A stretch of 33,501 bases of DNA from an uncultured Anaerolineae bacterium (GTDB lineage: Bacteria > Chloroflexota > Anaerolineae > Anaerolineales > Villigracilaceae): the NCBI GenBank assembly GCA_903908605.1, contig CAIVSQ010000303.1:1-33501 (forward strand). Direction: 5' to 3'. A program made the translations under genes and the position numbers. Positions 23,833-32,268 of the stretch are shown piece after piece. The notes under the pieces were generated by a model that was not told where the DNA came from, made no database searches, and saw only the letters and a program-made list of their open reading frames with translations. The number at the start of each line of letters is the position of its first letter. Within the stretch, counting starts at the first letter, position 1.

Positions 23833-25020
23833 TTACCTACCTGGTCTGGAACGACCAGTAATACGTTCATAATTGGAAAGGAATTCGTGAGTCCAGTTCA
23901 TCAATTCCTGCAGGTGTGTTTCAGTGGTTTCAGTTGTCTGCTGGAACATGTCCTGCAAGGAAAGATACACATCGTCAAGACTAGCCATACGCTGGGCAAG
24001 TTTGTCAAGCTCAGCGCGCAAATCCTTGACCCAATCATCCTGGGTAAGAGTATAGTTCGTCCAACGTTTCTGATCATCGGCCTTGAGCGTGACCCATTCC
24101 TGCCGGAAACGTTCTTCCGTCAGGCGTTGAATCTCGGTGATTTCATTTATGCGGCGTTCGATACGGGTGTTCATATCCTCAAACGCTTCTTGTGAGCGTT
24201 TTACCGAGCGCTGGGTTTCTTCCAGGGCAACAAGTTGCTGGTCAATATTGGAATTCTGACGGACAAAACCTTCAAAGCGGGTTTGAATTTCCTTCCAACC
24301 GCGATCCCGCTCAACGGTGGACATACTTTGTTGTTCGATGAAGGCAATCTGGGCCTGGCGCCGGTCGGTTTCAGAAGCAAGCAGTTCATTGATACGGTTA
24401 TCCAGCTGGTGCAGACTGTCGAAATTCAAGTCTGATTTTTCACGTGCATCATCTGCCCGTTTGCGGATGGATGCCAATTCGCCCTGGATATCCGCAAGCC
24501 GTTTTACATCATTCCGGCGAGCCTCATCAACATTACGCACGCTGCGGCGGATTTCATCATCAGCAAATGTAAATTGATCCAGCTTCTTTTCCAACTCGCC
24601 AAAAACCCTTGCCAGGCGAATATCTTCTTCTATCCGTTCACGCAAGCCGCGCCGGAGTTCCTGCAGCGCATCAATACTGGCGCGTACTTCGATCAAGGAT
24701 TTATTGATGACTTCCACTTCCATACGGCGCCGGTCTTCGACATCACGCTCATGTTTAACACGGCGTTTCTCAACCTCATCAATGGCCTTAGTGACTTCAG
24801 AACGATACTGCGTAACCATTGAATCAAATTGATCCAGCCGTGCCCCAGTGGATTTATAACGTGAAAGATCAGTGCTCAACTCTTTAATCTGGTTTTGAAG
24901 AATGCCAAAACTACCTTCATAGCCAACCAGCTTTTCCTGGAGGTCAGCAATTGTGGCTCTATCTTTTCGGTGTTCTTTTTCCAGCCAATCCAGTTTTTTT
25001 GCAAGATCTTCAATTTCCAT
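23833..25020 (-). CDS. Coiled-coil protein of unknown function
   Basis: A 395-aa, charged, soluble protein that is almost entirely helical coiled-coil, with heptad-like runs of Leu/Ile/Val between Glu, Arg, Lys and Gln from about residue 5 to 350. It has no signal peptide, membrane helix or enzymatic motif. The C-terminal part is Thr/Gln-rich and ends basic (RITGRSRPGR). The ATG at 25020 (MEIEDLAKKLDWLEKEH) is preferred over the longer frame, as GGAG lies upstream and the 16 extra residues are not heptad-like. It has its own extended -10 promoter and precedes selB. A structural or scaffold role is plausible but not shown. Confidence 0.75.
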   Translation of the reverse strand: MEIEDLAKKLDWLEKEHRKDRATIADLQEKLVGYEGSFGILQNQIKELSTDLSRYKSTGARLDQFDSMVTQYRSEVTKAIDEVEKRRVKHERDVEDRRRMEVEVINKSLIEVRASIDALQELRRGLRERIEEDIRLARVFGELEKKLDQFTFADDEIRRSVRNVDEARRNDVKRLADIQGELASIRKRADDAREKSDLNFDSLHQLDNRINELLASETDRRQAQIAFIEQQSMSTVERDRGWKEIQTRFEGFVRQNSNIDQQLVALEETQRSVKRSQEAFEDMNTRIERRINEITEIQRLTEERFRQEWVTLKADDQKRWTNYTLTQDDWVKDLRAELDKLAQRMASLDDVYLSLQDMFQQTTETTETHLQELMNWTHEFLSNYERITGRSRPGR

Positions 25021-25095
25021 AGCAACATATCTCCACGAAACTATTCGACACTCCGGCTGTTGGGTCAATCAGTCATAAGGCCGGATACCGCACCG

Positions 25096-25104
25096 ATTAT
25101 AGCA
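25096..25104 (-). promoter_or_regulatory. Extended -10 promoter for the coiled-coil gene
   Basis: TGCTATAAT on the minus strand, identical to the element before ftsK, lies about 75 bases before the start codon. No -35 is evident. It is located after the stop of the NuoN-like gene, for which no terminator is visible, so the membrane module may also read into this unit. Confidence 0.6.
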
Positions 25105-25133
25105 TGGTAAAAAACAACGAGATACGGGTGGTT

Positions 25134-26534
25134 TTATTTGCCTAACAACTCGAACATGGAAGGCAAACTGGCCAAAAACGGCTTCGCCCATTGGGGATAT
25201 AGGCCAAGGACCAGCATGCTTACCACTCCAGCCAGGATAAGCACTCTCTGACTCCATGATTCAGCCATCTGCCAAAGCGTCTGCTCAGGTGCCATGGTGA
25301 GCACTGCCAATGAACGCAGCGCGGCAAACACCAATCCCAGGCTGGCAAATCCGAACAAAGAAGCCGCAGTCAGAGATTGAACCGCCAATTTTTCCCAAAG
25401 AGATTGGCGTACCGGAAAACTGGCAAATAAAGGGATTCCGGCCAGGGCCAGGTTCGCCAGGATCACCCCGATACTGGCCAGGGGAAGCCTGCGTGCCATT
25501 CCTTTAACATTTGAAAATTTCAAATCAAGTGCAGTAGCTTTGATAATGCTCAGCCCCATCGTCCAAACACCATAGGCCAAAGCACGGGGAACCAGAAGAA
25601 AAAATACGATCTGCAAGCCAACCTGCCTGTCAGGCAAGCTCATGGCCAACAGGGACATACCCGTCTCGACCACGGACGCATAGGCGAAAATCCTACCCAG
25701 ATGACGTTGAAAGGCAGCCCAAAATCCTGCGGTAATCAACATTAACAGTCCAACCAGGCGCAGCCCATTGCTTAATTCAACCGAATCACGCAACCAGGAA
25801 TATCTATCGATAAAATTTACCCCAAATATCAATGTAAATGCAGGGAAAATCGTCAAGATAAAACCCGCCGCATACGGCAAGGATTCTTGCAATAACATAG
25901 GAATCCAGGTGTAAAGCGGGAAAACAGAAAACAGGAAAGCAAACCCGAGCCCCAATAGCAATCCTGCCTGGGCAACGATGGCAATGTCCGCCGAACCTGC
26001 TTCGACCCCAGAGAGCAGGAAACCTGCCATTAAGATAAAAGGCATGGCGAAAGTCTGGTAAATAAGGAACCGAAGCAAACCACGGCCGGGTTTTTGCCCT
26101 GGCTCTGCCAAAAGCGGAACCGCAAGCAGCACCGCTCCTTCAATAAATAAGGCAGCATATAAAAAAGGTTCAACAGTCAGGGAAGCTACCAATAAGGAAA
26201 TGATTGCCAGCCCGAGCGGTACGATCCTACGAGCCTGCCCTGTCGCAATAGTGCCAAAGAACCAAAAGGCACTGACAGCATAGACAAGAATCAAAATCAC
26301 CTGGTCGCGGGATGTCAGGCTAATAACACGTCCTAATAAGGTAAAGGTTGAATCAATACGCAATGAAAACGGACCGAATCGCTGGGCTGTATCAGGGGGT
26401 AGCCAATAAGCCATACCGGCCAATGTAAGCGATACAAGCGTACCAAGGTAAGTGATCCATCGCTCACGCGGCAAAACAAGCAGCAAAATTGAAACCACAA
26501 AGGGAAACGCGATCCAGACCAGTGGCGCACTCAT
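25134..26534 (-). CDS. NuoN/HyfF-like antiporter-type membrane subunit, divergent
   Basis: A 466-aa polytopic membrane protein with about 13-14 hydrophobic segments, related to the proton-conducting subunits of complex I, Mrp antiporters and membrane hydrogenases. A membrane Glu is present at E132 (LFIEGAVLL), where family members carry the key Glu of segment 5. The family GxxFK-x-(A/V)-P-x-H-x-W motif reads GFAFLFSVFPLYTW (197-210), replacing the Lys by Leu (L201) and the His by Tyr, and the Lys of the next segment is also missing. The ATG overlaps the preceding stop as ATGA, implying translational coupling. Last gene of the module. Confidence 0.75.
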   Translation of the reverse strand: MSAPLVWIAFPFVVSILLLVLPRERWITYLGTLVSLTLAGMAYWLPPDTAQRFGPFSLRIDSTFTLLGRVISLTSRDQVILILVYAVSAFWFFGTIATGQARRIVPLGLAIISLLVASLTVEPFLYAALFIEGAVLLAVPLLAEPGQKPGRGLLRFLIYQTFAMPFILMAGFLLSGVEAGSADIAIVAQAGLLLGLGFAFLFSVFPLYTWIPMLLQESLPYAAGFILTIFPAFTLIFGVNFIDRYSWLRDSVELSNGLRLVGLLMLITAGFWAAFQRHLGRIFAYASVVETGMSLLAMSLPDRQVGLQIVFFLLVPRALAYGVWTMGLSIIKATALDLKFSNVKGMARRLPLASIGVILANLALAGIPLFASFPVRQSLWEKLAVQSLTAASLFGFASLGLVFAALRSLAVLTMAPEQTLWQMAESWSQRVLILAGVVSMLVLGLYPQWAKPFLASLPSMFELLGK

Positions 26535-27115
26535 GCAGTTTGTTCTCCCAGCATTAATAGGTAACAACCTTCCAGGGCAAGCCCCAGTGTCACAGCCACG
26601 ACCAGTCCTGAAACCAGGATTGAACTTTCAACGATTGAATAGAAAAGCTCAAAGCCCAGCAAGGTGGTCAGTAACCCAATAATCACCCGCATTGGTTGCA
26701 AGGTCATCCCCAAATGCAGAAAGCCCAGGCCAACCAGGATGGATGCTCCCCAGGTAATATCTGGAGCGCTGTGAGGCATCCATGAATCCAGGCTGCCTGC
26801 CCCAACTGTCACTGCCAATAATACGAGGCCCGATGCAAACAGCCGAAAAAAACCGCCTTGTGGCCAGGATGTATCACCCTCAGAATCTTCCTTTGTATTC
26901 AGACGGGTCATCCCCAACGCAGCTGCGGACATCCAGCCAGTCAACAACATGGCCGCAGACATACTCAAAGACCAGTGTTTCTGCATCAAAAAAAAAGCAG
27001 CCAGATTTTGCAGGGCAAGCAAACCCAGGCTTATGCGCCAACTGCGGCTGAGAAGCAACCCCGTAGCAGTAAGAGCAAGTGTTCCAACGGCAACCCATGA
27101 CATCCAAACAGGCAT
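26531..27115 (-). CDS. NuoK/HyfE-like small membrane subunit
   Basis: A 194-aa hydrophobic protein with about six membrane segments, starting at an ATG that shares a base with the stop codon of the preceding gene (TAATG). The length and position between NuoL-like and NuoN-like proteins fit a HyfE-type subunit. Sequence motifs are weak: LGLLALQNLAAFF resembles the first NuoK helix pair region, and FELFYSIVESSILVSG contains two membrane acidic residues. The function as an ion-channel subunit is inferred from context. Starting at the upstream TTG/ATG would place 17 residues inside the previous gene. Confidence 0.6.
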   Translation of the reverse strand: MPVWMSWVAVGTLALTATGLLLSRSWRISLGLLALQNLAAFFLMQKHWSLSMSAAMLLTGWMSAAALGMTRLNTKEDSEGDTSWPQGGFFRLFASGLVLLAVTVGAGSLDSWMPHSAPDITWGASILVGLGFLHLGMTLQPMRVIIGLLTTLLGFELFYSIVESSILVSGLVVAVTLGLALEGCYLLMLGEQTA

Positions 27116-28683
27116 TATTGGCCTCGCATAACGGAAATTAACAAAACCAGGAGCAGCAATGTCCATAGCAAGCCACCATCTCCTTCAAGGAGATTGGATG
27201 CCATCTCGAATGTCCTGGCGGTAAATCGAAACATTGTCCAAAACAGCTGGCCTGGCAATTTCAGCAAACCCTCCATCCACGAGAACTGGGGAAATGATCC
27301 GGTTCTCGTTTCTCCAGGCGCAAAACGTCTGAAACGATAATAAGCGAACCCAACCAGTACCAACAACACAAGCAGGATGACCGCGGGAATCCAGTTTTGC
27401 ACCTGCAAAGCCCCGACCCAACCCCAAACACCCAGCACCAGGATGGTAATTGCTAAAAAGGCAAGACCAATTGGATAGGCAGCCTGCGCCCAGGTTGGCA
27501 GCTCGGCATAAGAGGTATCGCTGCCGCTAAATAGGTGACGTAGATAGCCAGCCACCAACATGAGATGCGCAGCCAAAAATAATGGCCAAAATAGCCCTGG
27601 CAACGGGAATGTGCCTGACCAACCATTGGCCGTGAGTGTAAATGGCAAACCCAGCAAAAATAGCCCCAAGCCAGCCAATATTCGGCTGAGGAGAGGACGC
27701 CTGGCGGAATACAGGAATGAAATTCCGCCAAATAAAATCAAGGCGGCTCCCCAGGCTGCACTTCCAGCCGAATTACCACTCAAATTGGCGGCCAGCGCAA
27801 TAGCGCTCATCCCGATAATCCAGAAGGGACGTCCAATCAGCTCATCCTTGGCAATAAGCCAATTCCAAGCGCCATAAATCGCTGCAAAAGCAACGAGACC
27901 TAAAATATAAGGAACGAAGGTGGGATTTAGGGCCGTGGCAGGGATACGCGCCAGGACGATCAGGCTGGTGGCAGCTGCCATCAACCGCAATGTTGTACCA
28001 AAGCCCCGTCTTAAGATGGGCTCACTACGATAGGCCAGGTGCAGCGGTATCACTCCCAATCGCAGTCCAACAGCCAGAAGCAAGAAAATCCCAGCCAGAG
28101 AAGTAACATTTTCAAATAATAAAGATTGACCCGTAAGAGAAATTAACACACTGGCCCACAACACCAACCCGGTGCCTGAAGCTCGAATAGCAAAGGAAAT
28201 AACCGTACGTTCACTCAGTGAGGGGGAATCAGAGGCCCGCAAAGTATAAAGGAACTCGGTTAAATCGATGGCGGTCCAAGCCAGGACAAGGGTTAGAGGA
28301 TTGTCAGCCAAAATTGCGGATAACCCGATCGCAGAGATTGCCAGTGAGCCAGCCCAGGCAGCAGGATTAACAGCGCTGGTGGTGCGGGCCGGCGAGGTGA
28401 GCACAACGGCAACCGCCAAGGCCGACAGGCTGAGCGCGTAAAGCCAGGCATAGGAATCCACCAATAGCTCAGGGGAAGTACCAAAAAGTCCGACAGGCGC
28501 CCATAGACTGGGATGTATTCGAAAAGGCAAATTAACCTGCCAGGCAAGAATGCTTGCCCAGGCAAACAAAGCACCCAGGGCAGCGCTCATCCATGAATAA
28601 GATATGGGGGAACGCGATATTCGTAACCCCACCATCACCAGGATCGCCAGTATGTAAAGAAGTAAAGTAATTAATATAACCAT
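27115..28683 (-). CDS. NuoL/HyfB-like antiporter-type membrane subunit, divergent
   Basis: A 522-aa polytopic membrane protein with about 14 hydrophobic segments and a long C-terminal extension ending in a final helix (about 460-522), as in NuoL/MrpA-like proteins with a lateral arm. The motif corresponding to WE-x-M in segment 5 reads AWTAIDLTEF (135-144), losing the usual Glu at that position though Asp and Glu follow. The GxKSAQxPxHxWLPDA motif reads GLRLGVIPLHLAYRSEP (206-222), with Arg for Lys. First gene of the three-gene set; no Shine-Dalgarno, with TAAAAT nine bases upstream of the ATG. Confidence 0.75.
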   Translation of the reverse strand: MVILITLLLYILAILVMVGLRISRSPISYSWMSAALGALFAWASILAWQVNLPFRIHPSLWAPVGLFGTSPELLVDSYAWLYALSLSALAVAVVLTSPARTTSAVNPAAWAGSLAISAIGLSAILADNPLTLVLAWTAIDLTEFLYTLRASDSPSLSERTVISFAIRASGTGLVLWASVLISLTGQSLLFENVTSLAGIFLLLAVGLRLGVIPLHLAYRSEPILRRGFGTTLRLMAAATSLIVLARIPATALNPTFVPYILGLVAFAAIYGAWNWLIAKDELIGRPFWIIGMSAIALAANLSGNSAGSAAWGAALILFGGISFLYSARRPLLSRILAGLGLFLLGLPFTLTANGWSGTFPLPGLFWPLFLAAHLMLVAGYLRHLFSGSDTSYAELPTWAQAAYPIGLAFLAITILVLGVWGWVGALQVQNWIPAVILLVLLVLVGFAYYRFRRFAPGETRTGSFPQFSWMEGLLKLPGQLFWTMFRFTARTFEMASNLLEGDGGLLWTLLLLVLLISVMRGQ

Positions 28684-28692
28684 AATAAATTT

Positions 28693-28701
28693 ATTTTATC
28701 A
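28693..28701 (-). promoter_or_regulatory. Extended -10 promoter of the antiporter-like module (probably leaderless)
   Basis: TGATAAAAT on the minus strand (-10 TAAAAT at 28693-28698) lies nine bases from the NuoL-like ATG. RNA starting 6-8 bases downstream would begin almost at the start codon. There is no -35 consensus and no ribosome-binding site. Confidence 0.45.
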
Positions 28702-28753
28702 GGTTTGCGGCATGCCCCGCCCACATAAAAAATGGAGCAGAGCTGGAAAGCGG

Positions 28754-28759
28754 TATAAT
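28754..28759 (+). promoter_or_regulatory. -10 box for the DUF3048 gene (probably leaderless)
   Basis: A perfect TATAAT ends seven bases before the ATG at 28767. This spacing puts the RNA start at the start codon. No Shine-Dalgarno and no clear -35 box are seen. It lies back to back with the minus-strand promoter at 28693-28701 in an 83-base divergent gap. Confidence 0.55.
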
Positions 28760-28766
28760 CGCTGAA

Positions 28767-30113
28767 ATGAAAGCATCCAAGCTAAAAACCATCGCCATAA
28801 TCATTTGGGCCGCAATCGTAGGGGTTTGCATCCTCTTGGTTATGATTATCTTGACCCGCCAGGATCTTACGTTTTCCACGTTTACTAAACCGCAAGCCAC
28901 CCAGGTCACACCTTCACCAACCAAAACCGTGACCCACACACCCAGCCCTGCGATTGTGTACCTGCCCTCAACCACTGCCCGGGCAGCCACAGACATGCCG
29001 GCCACAGCCACATCAACCCCCGGCCTGGTAATACCATTACTACAATACTCGCTCACCTTGCCCGTAGACTTCAACCCGCTCACCGGCCTCAGGCCTGACC
29101 AACCTGATTTATTAAATCGGCGGCCCATGGCAGTCAAGGTCAGCACATTTCCAAGGGGAATCGTACGCCCAAACCAATACGGGTTGACACACGCCGACCT
29201 GGTATACGAATACTACATTGAAGATGGCCTAACCCGCTTTATTGCAGTTTATTATTCACATGATGCCTCACGCGCCGGCCCGGTGCGTTCTGGACGTTAC
29301 TTCGATGAATACGTCATGCGTATGTACCGAAGCTCGCTGGTTTTCGCCAACGCCGATGAACGCGTGGAAAAGCACCTGCTCGAGAGTGAATTAAAACCAT
29401 TGCTATTTTTGCCACGAGACGACAACTGCCCGCCATTATGCCGCGATACCACCATCGAAGGGTATAACAACGTCTATGTCGATACAGCCGGAGTCGGCCC
29501 GAAACTGACCGACAACAGCCGCCAGGATCTACGCGCTACGCTATTCGGTGCGCTGATGTACCCAATGTCACTTCCGATGACAAACCGTATTTCGACGCAT
29601 TACTCCATTTACAGCTATAACTACTGGGAATATGATCCCATGCACGGCAAATACTTGCGCTACTCAGATGCCGCAGATGCCACCAGCTTCACGCAGGATG
29701 AAGTTTACCTGCCGCACATAGACCATTTAAACGACGAACAACTCAAAGCAGACAATGTCGTCGTGCTTTTGGTACCCCACATTTTTCATAACGAATATGA
29801 TCGCGAAGACCAGTTAATCGACATCACCCTGGAAGGCAGCAATGACGCCTATATCTTCAGGGATGGTCGCATGATTAAAGGCAAATGGATCCGTGACGTA
29901 ATTGACCAACCCATCCGGCTGGAAGATGATCATGGACAACCGGTCCCCCTAAAGCCTGGCAACACGTATTTCCAGGTGATCGATCCAGAAAGCACCATAC
30001 AACGAGATGGTGAAAACATGGATTTTAAATTTTTCATACCCCTGCGCAAAGTCACACCCACGCCAACTCCTTTCGGCTTTAAACCTTCCGCCACGCCTCG
30101 CAAACGTCCTTAA
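28767..30113 (+). CDS. DUF3048 (YerB-like) membrane-anchored protein
   Basis: A 448-aa exported protein with one N-terminal membrane helix (about 8-31), a Thr/Pro/Ala-rich linker (40-86), a DUF3048 N-terminal domain (about 100-260) and C-terminal domain (about 285-430), and a short Thr/Pro-rich tail. Characteristic stretches are NPLTGLRPDQPDLLNRRPMAVKVS, GLTHADLVYEYYIEDGLTRFIAVY and AGPVRSGRYFD. The family is widespread in the cell envelope of Gram-positives and Chloroflexota; its function is not established. Replacement of the usual lipoprotein Cys by a plain membrane anchor is seen here. The TATAAT seven bases upstream suggests leaderless translation. Confidence 0.85.
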   Translation: MKASKLKTIAIIIWAAIVGVCILLVMIILTRQDLTFSTFTKPQATQVTPSPTKTVTHTPSPAIVYLPSTTARAATDMPATATSTPGLVIPLLQYSLTLPVDFNPLTGLRPDQPDLLNRRPMAVKVSTFPRGIVRPNQYGLTHADLVYEYYIEDGLTRFIAVYYSHDASRAGPVRSGRYFDEYVMRMYRSSLVFANADERVEKHLLESELKPLLFLPRDDNCPPLCRDTTIEGYNNVYVDTAGVGPKLTDNSRQDLRATLFGALMYPMSLPMTNRISTHYSIYSYNYWEYDPMHGKYLRYSDAADATSFTQDEVYLPHIDHLNDEQLKADNVVVLLVPHIFHNEYDREDQLIDITLEGSNDAYIFRDGRMIKGKWIRDVIDQPIRLEDDHGQPVPLKPGNTYFQVIDPESTIQRDGENMDFKFFIPLRKVTPTPTPFGFKPSATPRKRP

Positions 30114-30155
30114 ATTTTCCAATGCCAGGCAATTCATCCTCCATGAGGTGCACAA

Positions 30156-30866
30156 ATGTGTGGACGCTTTACACTGACTGTCGACCCCGCCGATTTACAG
30201 GCGGCTTTCCCCGAGTTCTCCTTTCCCGTACAGCACGCCCCACGCTTTAATATTGCCCCAACGCAGCCAATAATGGTCTTGCCCAACGATGGAAAAAACC
30301 GGGCAGATTATTACACCTGGGGCTTGGTCCCTGTCTGGGCCAAGGACCCGGGTATGGGTGCACGGCTGATAAATGCACGCGCTGACACCCTGGCCGAAAA
30401 ATCCTCCTTTCGAGGCGCATTTAAATATAAACGCTGCCTGATTTTTACAGACGGATTTTACGAATGGAAAAGCCAGGCCGGTGCAAAGACAAAAATCCCA
30501 TACCACATCCACCTGCTCTCTGGCCAACCCTTCGCATTTGCGGGTTTATGGGATGAGTGGCTGTCTCCAGATGGGTCCGAATTACGCTCATGCACCATTA
30601 TCACCACTGAGCCAAATGTATTAATGTCCAACCTGCACAACCGCATGCCGGTCATCCTGCCAACCAGCGCGTACTCACAATGGTTGGATCCAAACCCTCA
30701 GAAGGCTGAATCGTTACAGCATTTACTTGTGCCATACCCTGCCGAGGAAATGACAGCCCATCCAGTCAGCACACTGGTCAACAACCCAGCAAATGATCGG
30801 TCAGAACTGCTTGCACCTCTGACCTTTGATAAATCAGCCCGCGATCCCAAAAAAGATTTTTCCTGA
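30156..30866 (+). CDS. yedK: SOS response-associated peptidase-like abasic-site crosslinker (SRAP)
   Basis: A 236-aa SRAP-domain protein of the YedK/HMCES family, which forms a thiazolidine crosslink with abasic sites in single-stranded DNA and protects them. The catalytic Cys is C2, exposed when the initiator Met is removed. The conserved N-A-R-A segment (73-76), E103 in DGFYEW and H161 in HNRMPVI complete the active site. Overall length and the PRFNIAPTQ and WGLVPVWAKD strands match the family. GAGG lies seven bases before the ATG. It follows the DUF3048 gene by 42 bases. Confidence 0.93.
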   Translation: MCGRFTLTVDPADLQAAFPEFSFPVQHAPRFNIAPTQPIMVLPNDGKNRADYYTWGLVPVWAKDPGMGARLINARADTLAEKSSFRGAFKYKRCLIFTDGFYEWKSQAGAKTKIPYHIHLLSGQPFAFAGLWDEWLSPDGSELRSCTIITTEPNVLMSNLHNRMPVILPTSAYSQWLDPNPQKAESLQHLLVPYPAEEMTAHPVSTLVNNPANDRSELLAPLTFDKSARDPKKDFS

Positions 30867-30903
30867 ACATTAACCCATATCAATATATGACTGAATTCCT
30901 TCA

Positions 30904-32178
30904 ATGAACAATTTTGGGCTGACCGTTCTTCAACAATTTACCCGGCGTTACCCGGCGTTGAGTAATCGTAATTTTTTAATTTTTTGGATTGGGCAATTTG
31001 TATCCCTGATTGGGACATGGATGCAGAGCACGACCCAACCCTACCTGGCTTACCGGTTAAGCGGGAAACCATTTGATCTTGGCCTGATTGGTTTCATGGG
31101 GGCATTACCCACCTTAATCCTGGCGCTGCCAGGCGGAGTACTGGTGGAAAGACTCGACAAGCGTAAGGTGGTCATTGTTATGCAGTTTGTCATGATGCTG
31201 CAAGCATTTTTCCTGGCATTCCTGGCCCTAACAGGCCTGATTCAGATTTGGCATATCGCAGCATTGGCATTTATTCTCGGCACCGCCAATGCAATCGAGA
31301 TTACCGCTCGCCAGGCAATGCTGATTGAGTTGGTCGGAAAGGAATCCCTGCCCAACGCGATTGCCCTGCAATCGACCATCTTTAATGCGGCCCGGGTAAT
31401 CGGCCCTTCACTTGTGGCTCCATTCCTAATCCTGATCCAGGAAAGTGGAGAGGGTTGGGCATTCCTGGTAAACGGCATTAGTTACCTGGTGATCATCATC
31501 AGCCTATTTTTTATCAGCACACCATTCAAAACAGAACTGGCGGAAAAAACCCGCAACTGGATTTCCGAATTTATGGAAGGCCAGGCGTACATCCGGCAAA
31601 CGCGTCTGGTTGCCATGCTGATATTGATGGCATCCGTTATGGGTTTTCTTGGCTTCCCTTTGATGCAGCAAATCCCGGTCATCGCGCGTGACGTGCTCGC
31701 CCAACCAGCCGATACCGAAGCATCCAGCGCAGCCCGTAACAGCGCCATCTTCACAGCCCAGGGTATCGGCGCTCTAATCGCCGCCTTATCATTGGCATCT
31801 TTCAATCCCCCTCACAAGGGGCGGCTGCTGGCAACAGGCCAGGGGCTATTTATAATTGGGTTATTCGCAATTGCACTTACCCGCAGCGTCCCAATCGTGC
31901 TGCTTCTGTTCATCGTAATTGGCTGGGGATCAATCACCGCCCTGGCAAATATGAACACCATGATCCAACTGGAGGTGCCAGACAAGCTTCGTGGGCGTGT
32001 TTTCAGCACCTATTTATGGGGATTGCAGGGCATCGCTCCTTTTGGCAGCTTGTTGGTTGGCTGGATGGCTCAAACCTGGGGAGTGCCAAAAACTGCTCTA
32101 GCTTGTGGGGTCATCTGCATGGTGGTTATTAGTTCGATACACATCGCGAATCCCGAAATCCGCGATAAAGTTTTTTAG
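30904..32178 (+). CDS. MFS transporter, EntS/MFS_3-like exporter
   Basis: A 424-aa membrane protein with 12 predicted segments. The cytoplasmic loop after segment 2 carries a motif A variant (GVLVERLDKRKVV, about 79-91), and FWIGQFVSLIGTWMQSTTQPYLAYRLSG is a typical opening of the EntS-like MFS_3 group, many of which export siderophores or drugs. The substrate cannot be inferred. The central loop (about 210-260) is short. The beginning contains a tandem TTACCCGGCG repeat in coding sequence that appears incidental. It ends at a hairpin terminator. Confidence 0.87.
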   Translation: MNNFGLTVLQQFTRRYPALSNRNFLIFWIGQFVSLIGTWMQSTTQPYLAYRLSGKPFDLGLIGFMGALPTLILALPGGVLVERLDKRKVVIVMQFVMMLQAFFLAFLALTGLIQIWHIAALAFILGTANAIEITARQAMLIELVGKESLPNAIALQSTIFNAARVIGPSLVAPFLILIQESGEGWAFLVNGISYLVIIISLFFISTPFKTELAEKTRNWISEFMEGQAYIRQTRLVAMLILMASVMGFLGFPLMQQIPVIARDVLAQPADTEASSAARNSAIFTAQGIGALIAALSLASFNPPHKGRLLATGQGLFIIGLFAIALTRSVPIVLLLFIVIGWGSITALANMNTMIQLEVPDKLRGRVFSTYLWGLQGIAPFGSLLVGWMAQTWGVPKTALACGVICMVVISSIHIANPEIRDKVF

Positions 32179-32209
32179 CGCAGAGATCCTGGTAAATTAA
32201 TCCTCCATT

Positions 32210-32234
32210 AAGGGTCGTCTTGACGGCCTTTTTT
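32210..32234 (+). terminator. Terminator after the MFS gene
   Basis: AAGG-GT-CGTC and GACG-G-CCTT form an interrupted stem with a tight TT (or larger CTTG) loop followed by six T. The loop side contains TTGACG, which also serves as the -35 box of the next promoter. Confidence 0.6.
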
Positions 32235-32248
32235 GGGCATGTTATGAT
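32220..32248 (+). promoter_or_regulatory. Promoter of the LysM-M23 gene
   Basis: TTGACG (32220-32225) and TATGAT (32243-32248) are exactly 17 bases apart, and TGT just before TATGAT gives an extended -10. An AAGGA ribosome-binding site follows before the ATG at 32269. The -35 box lies in the terminator hairpin of the MFS gene. Confidence 0.65.
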
Positions 32249-32268
32249 GAATTTACAAGGAAAAATGA

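Noticed and set aside
30938-30957. Tandem TTACCCGGCG repeat near the start of the MFS gene
   Set aside because: Only two copies, inside coding sequence and out of codon phase; it looks coincidental.
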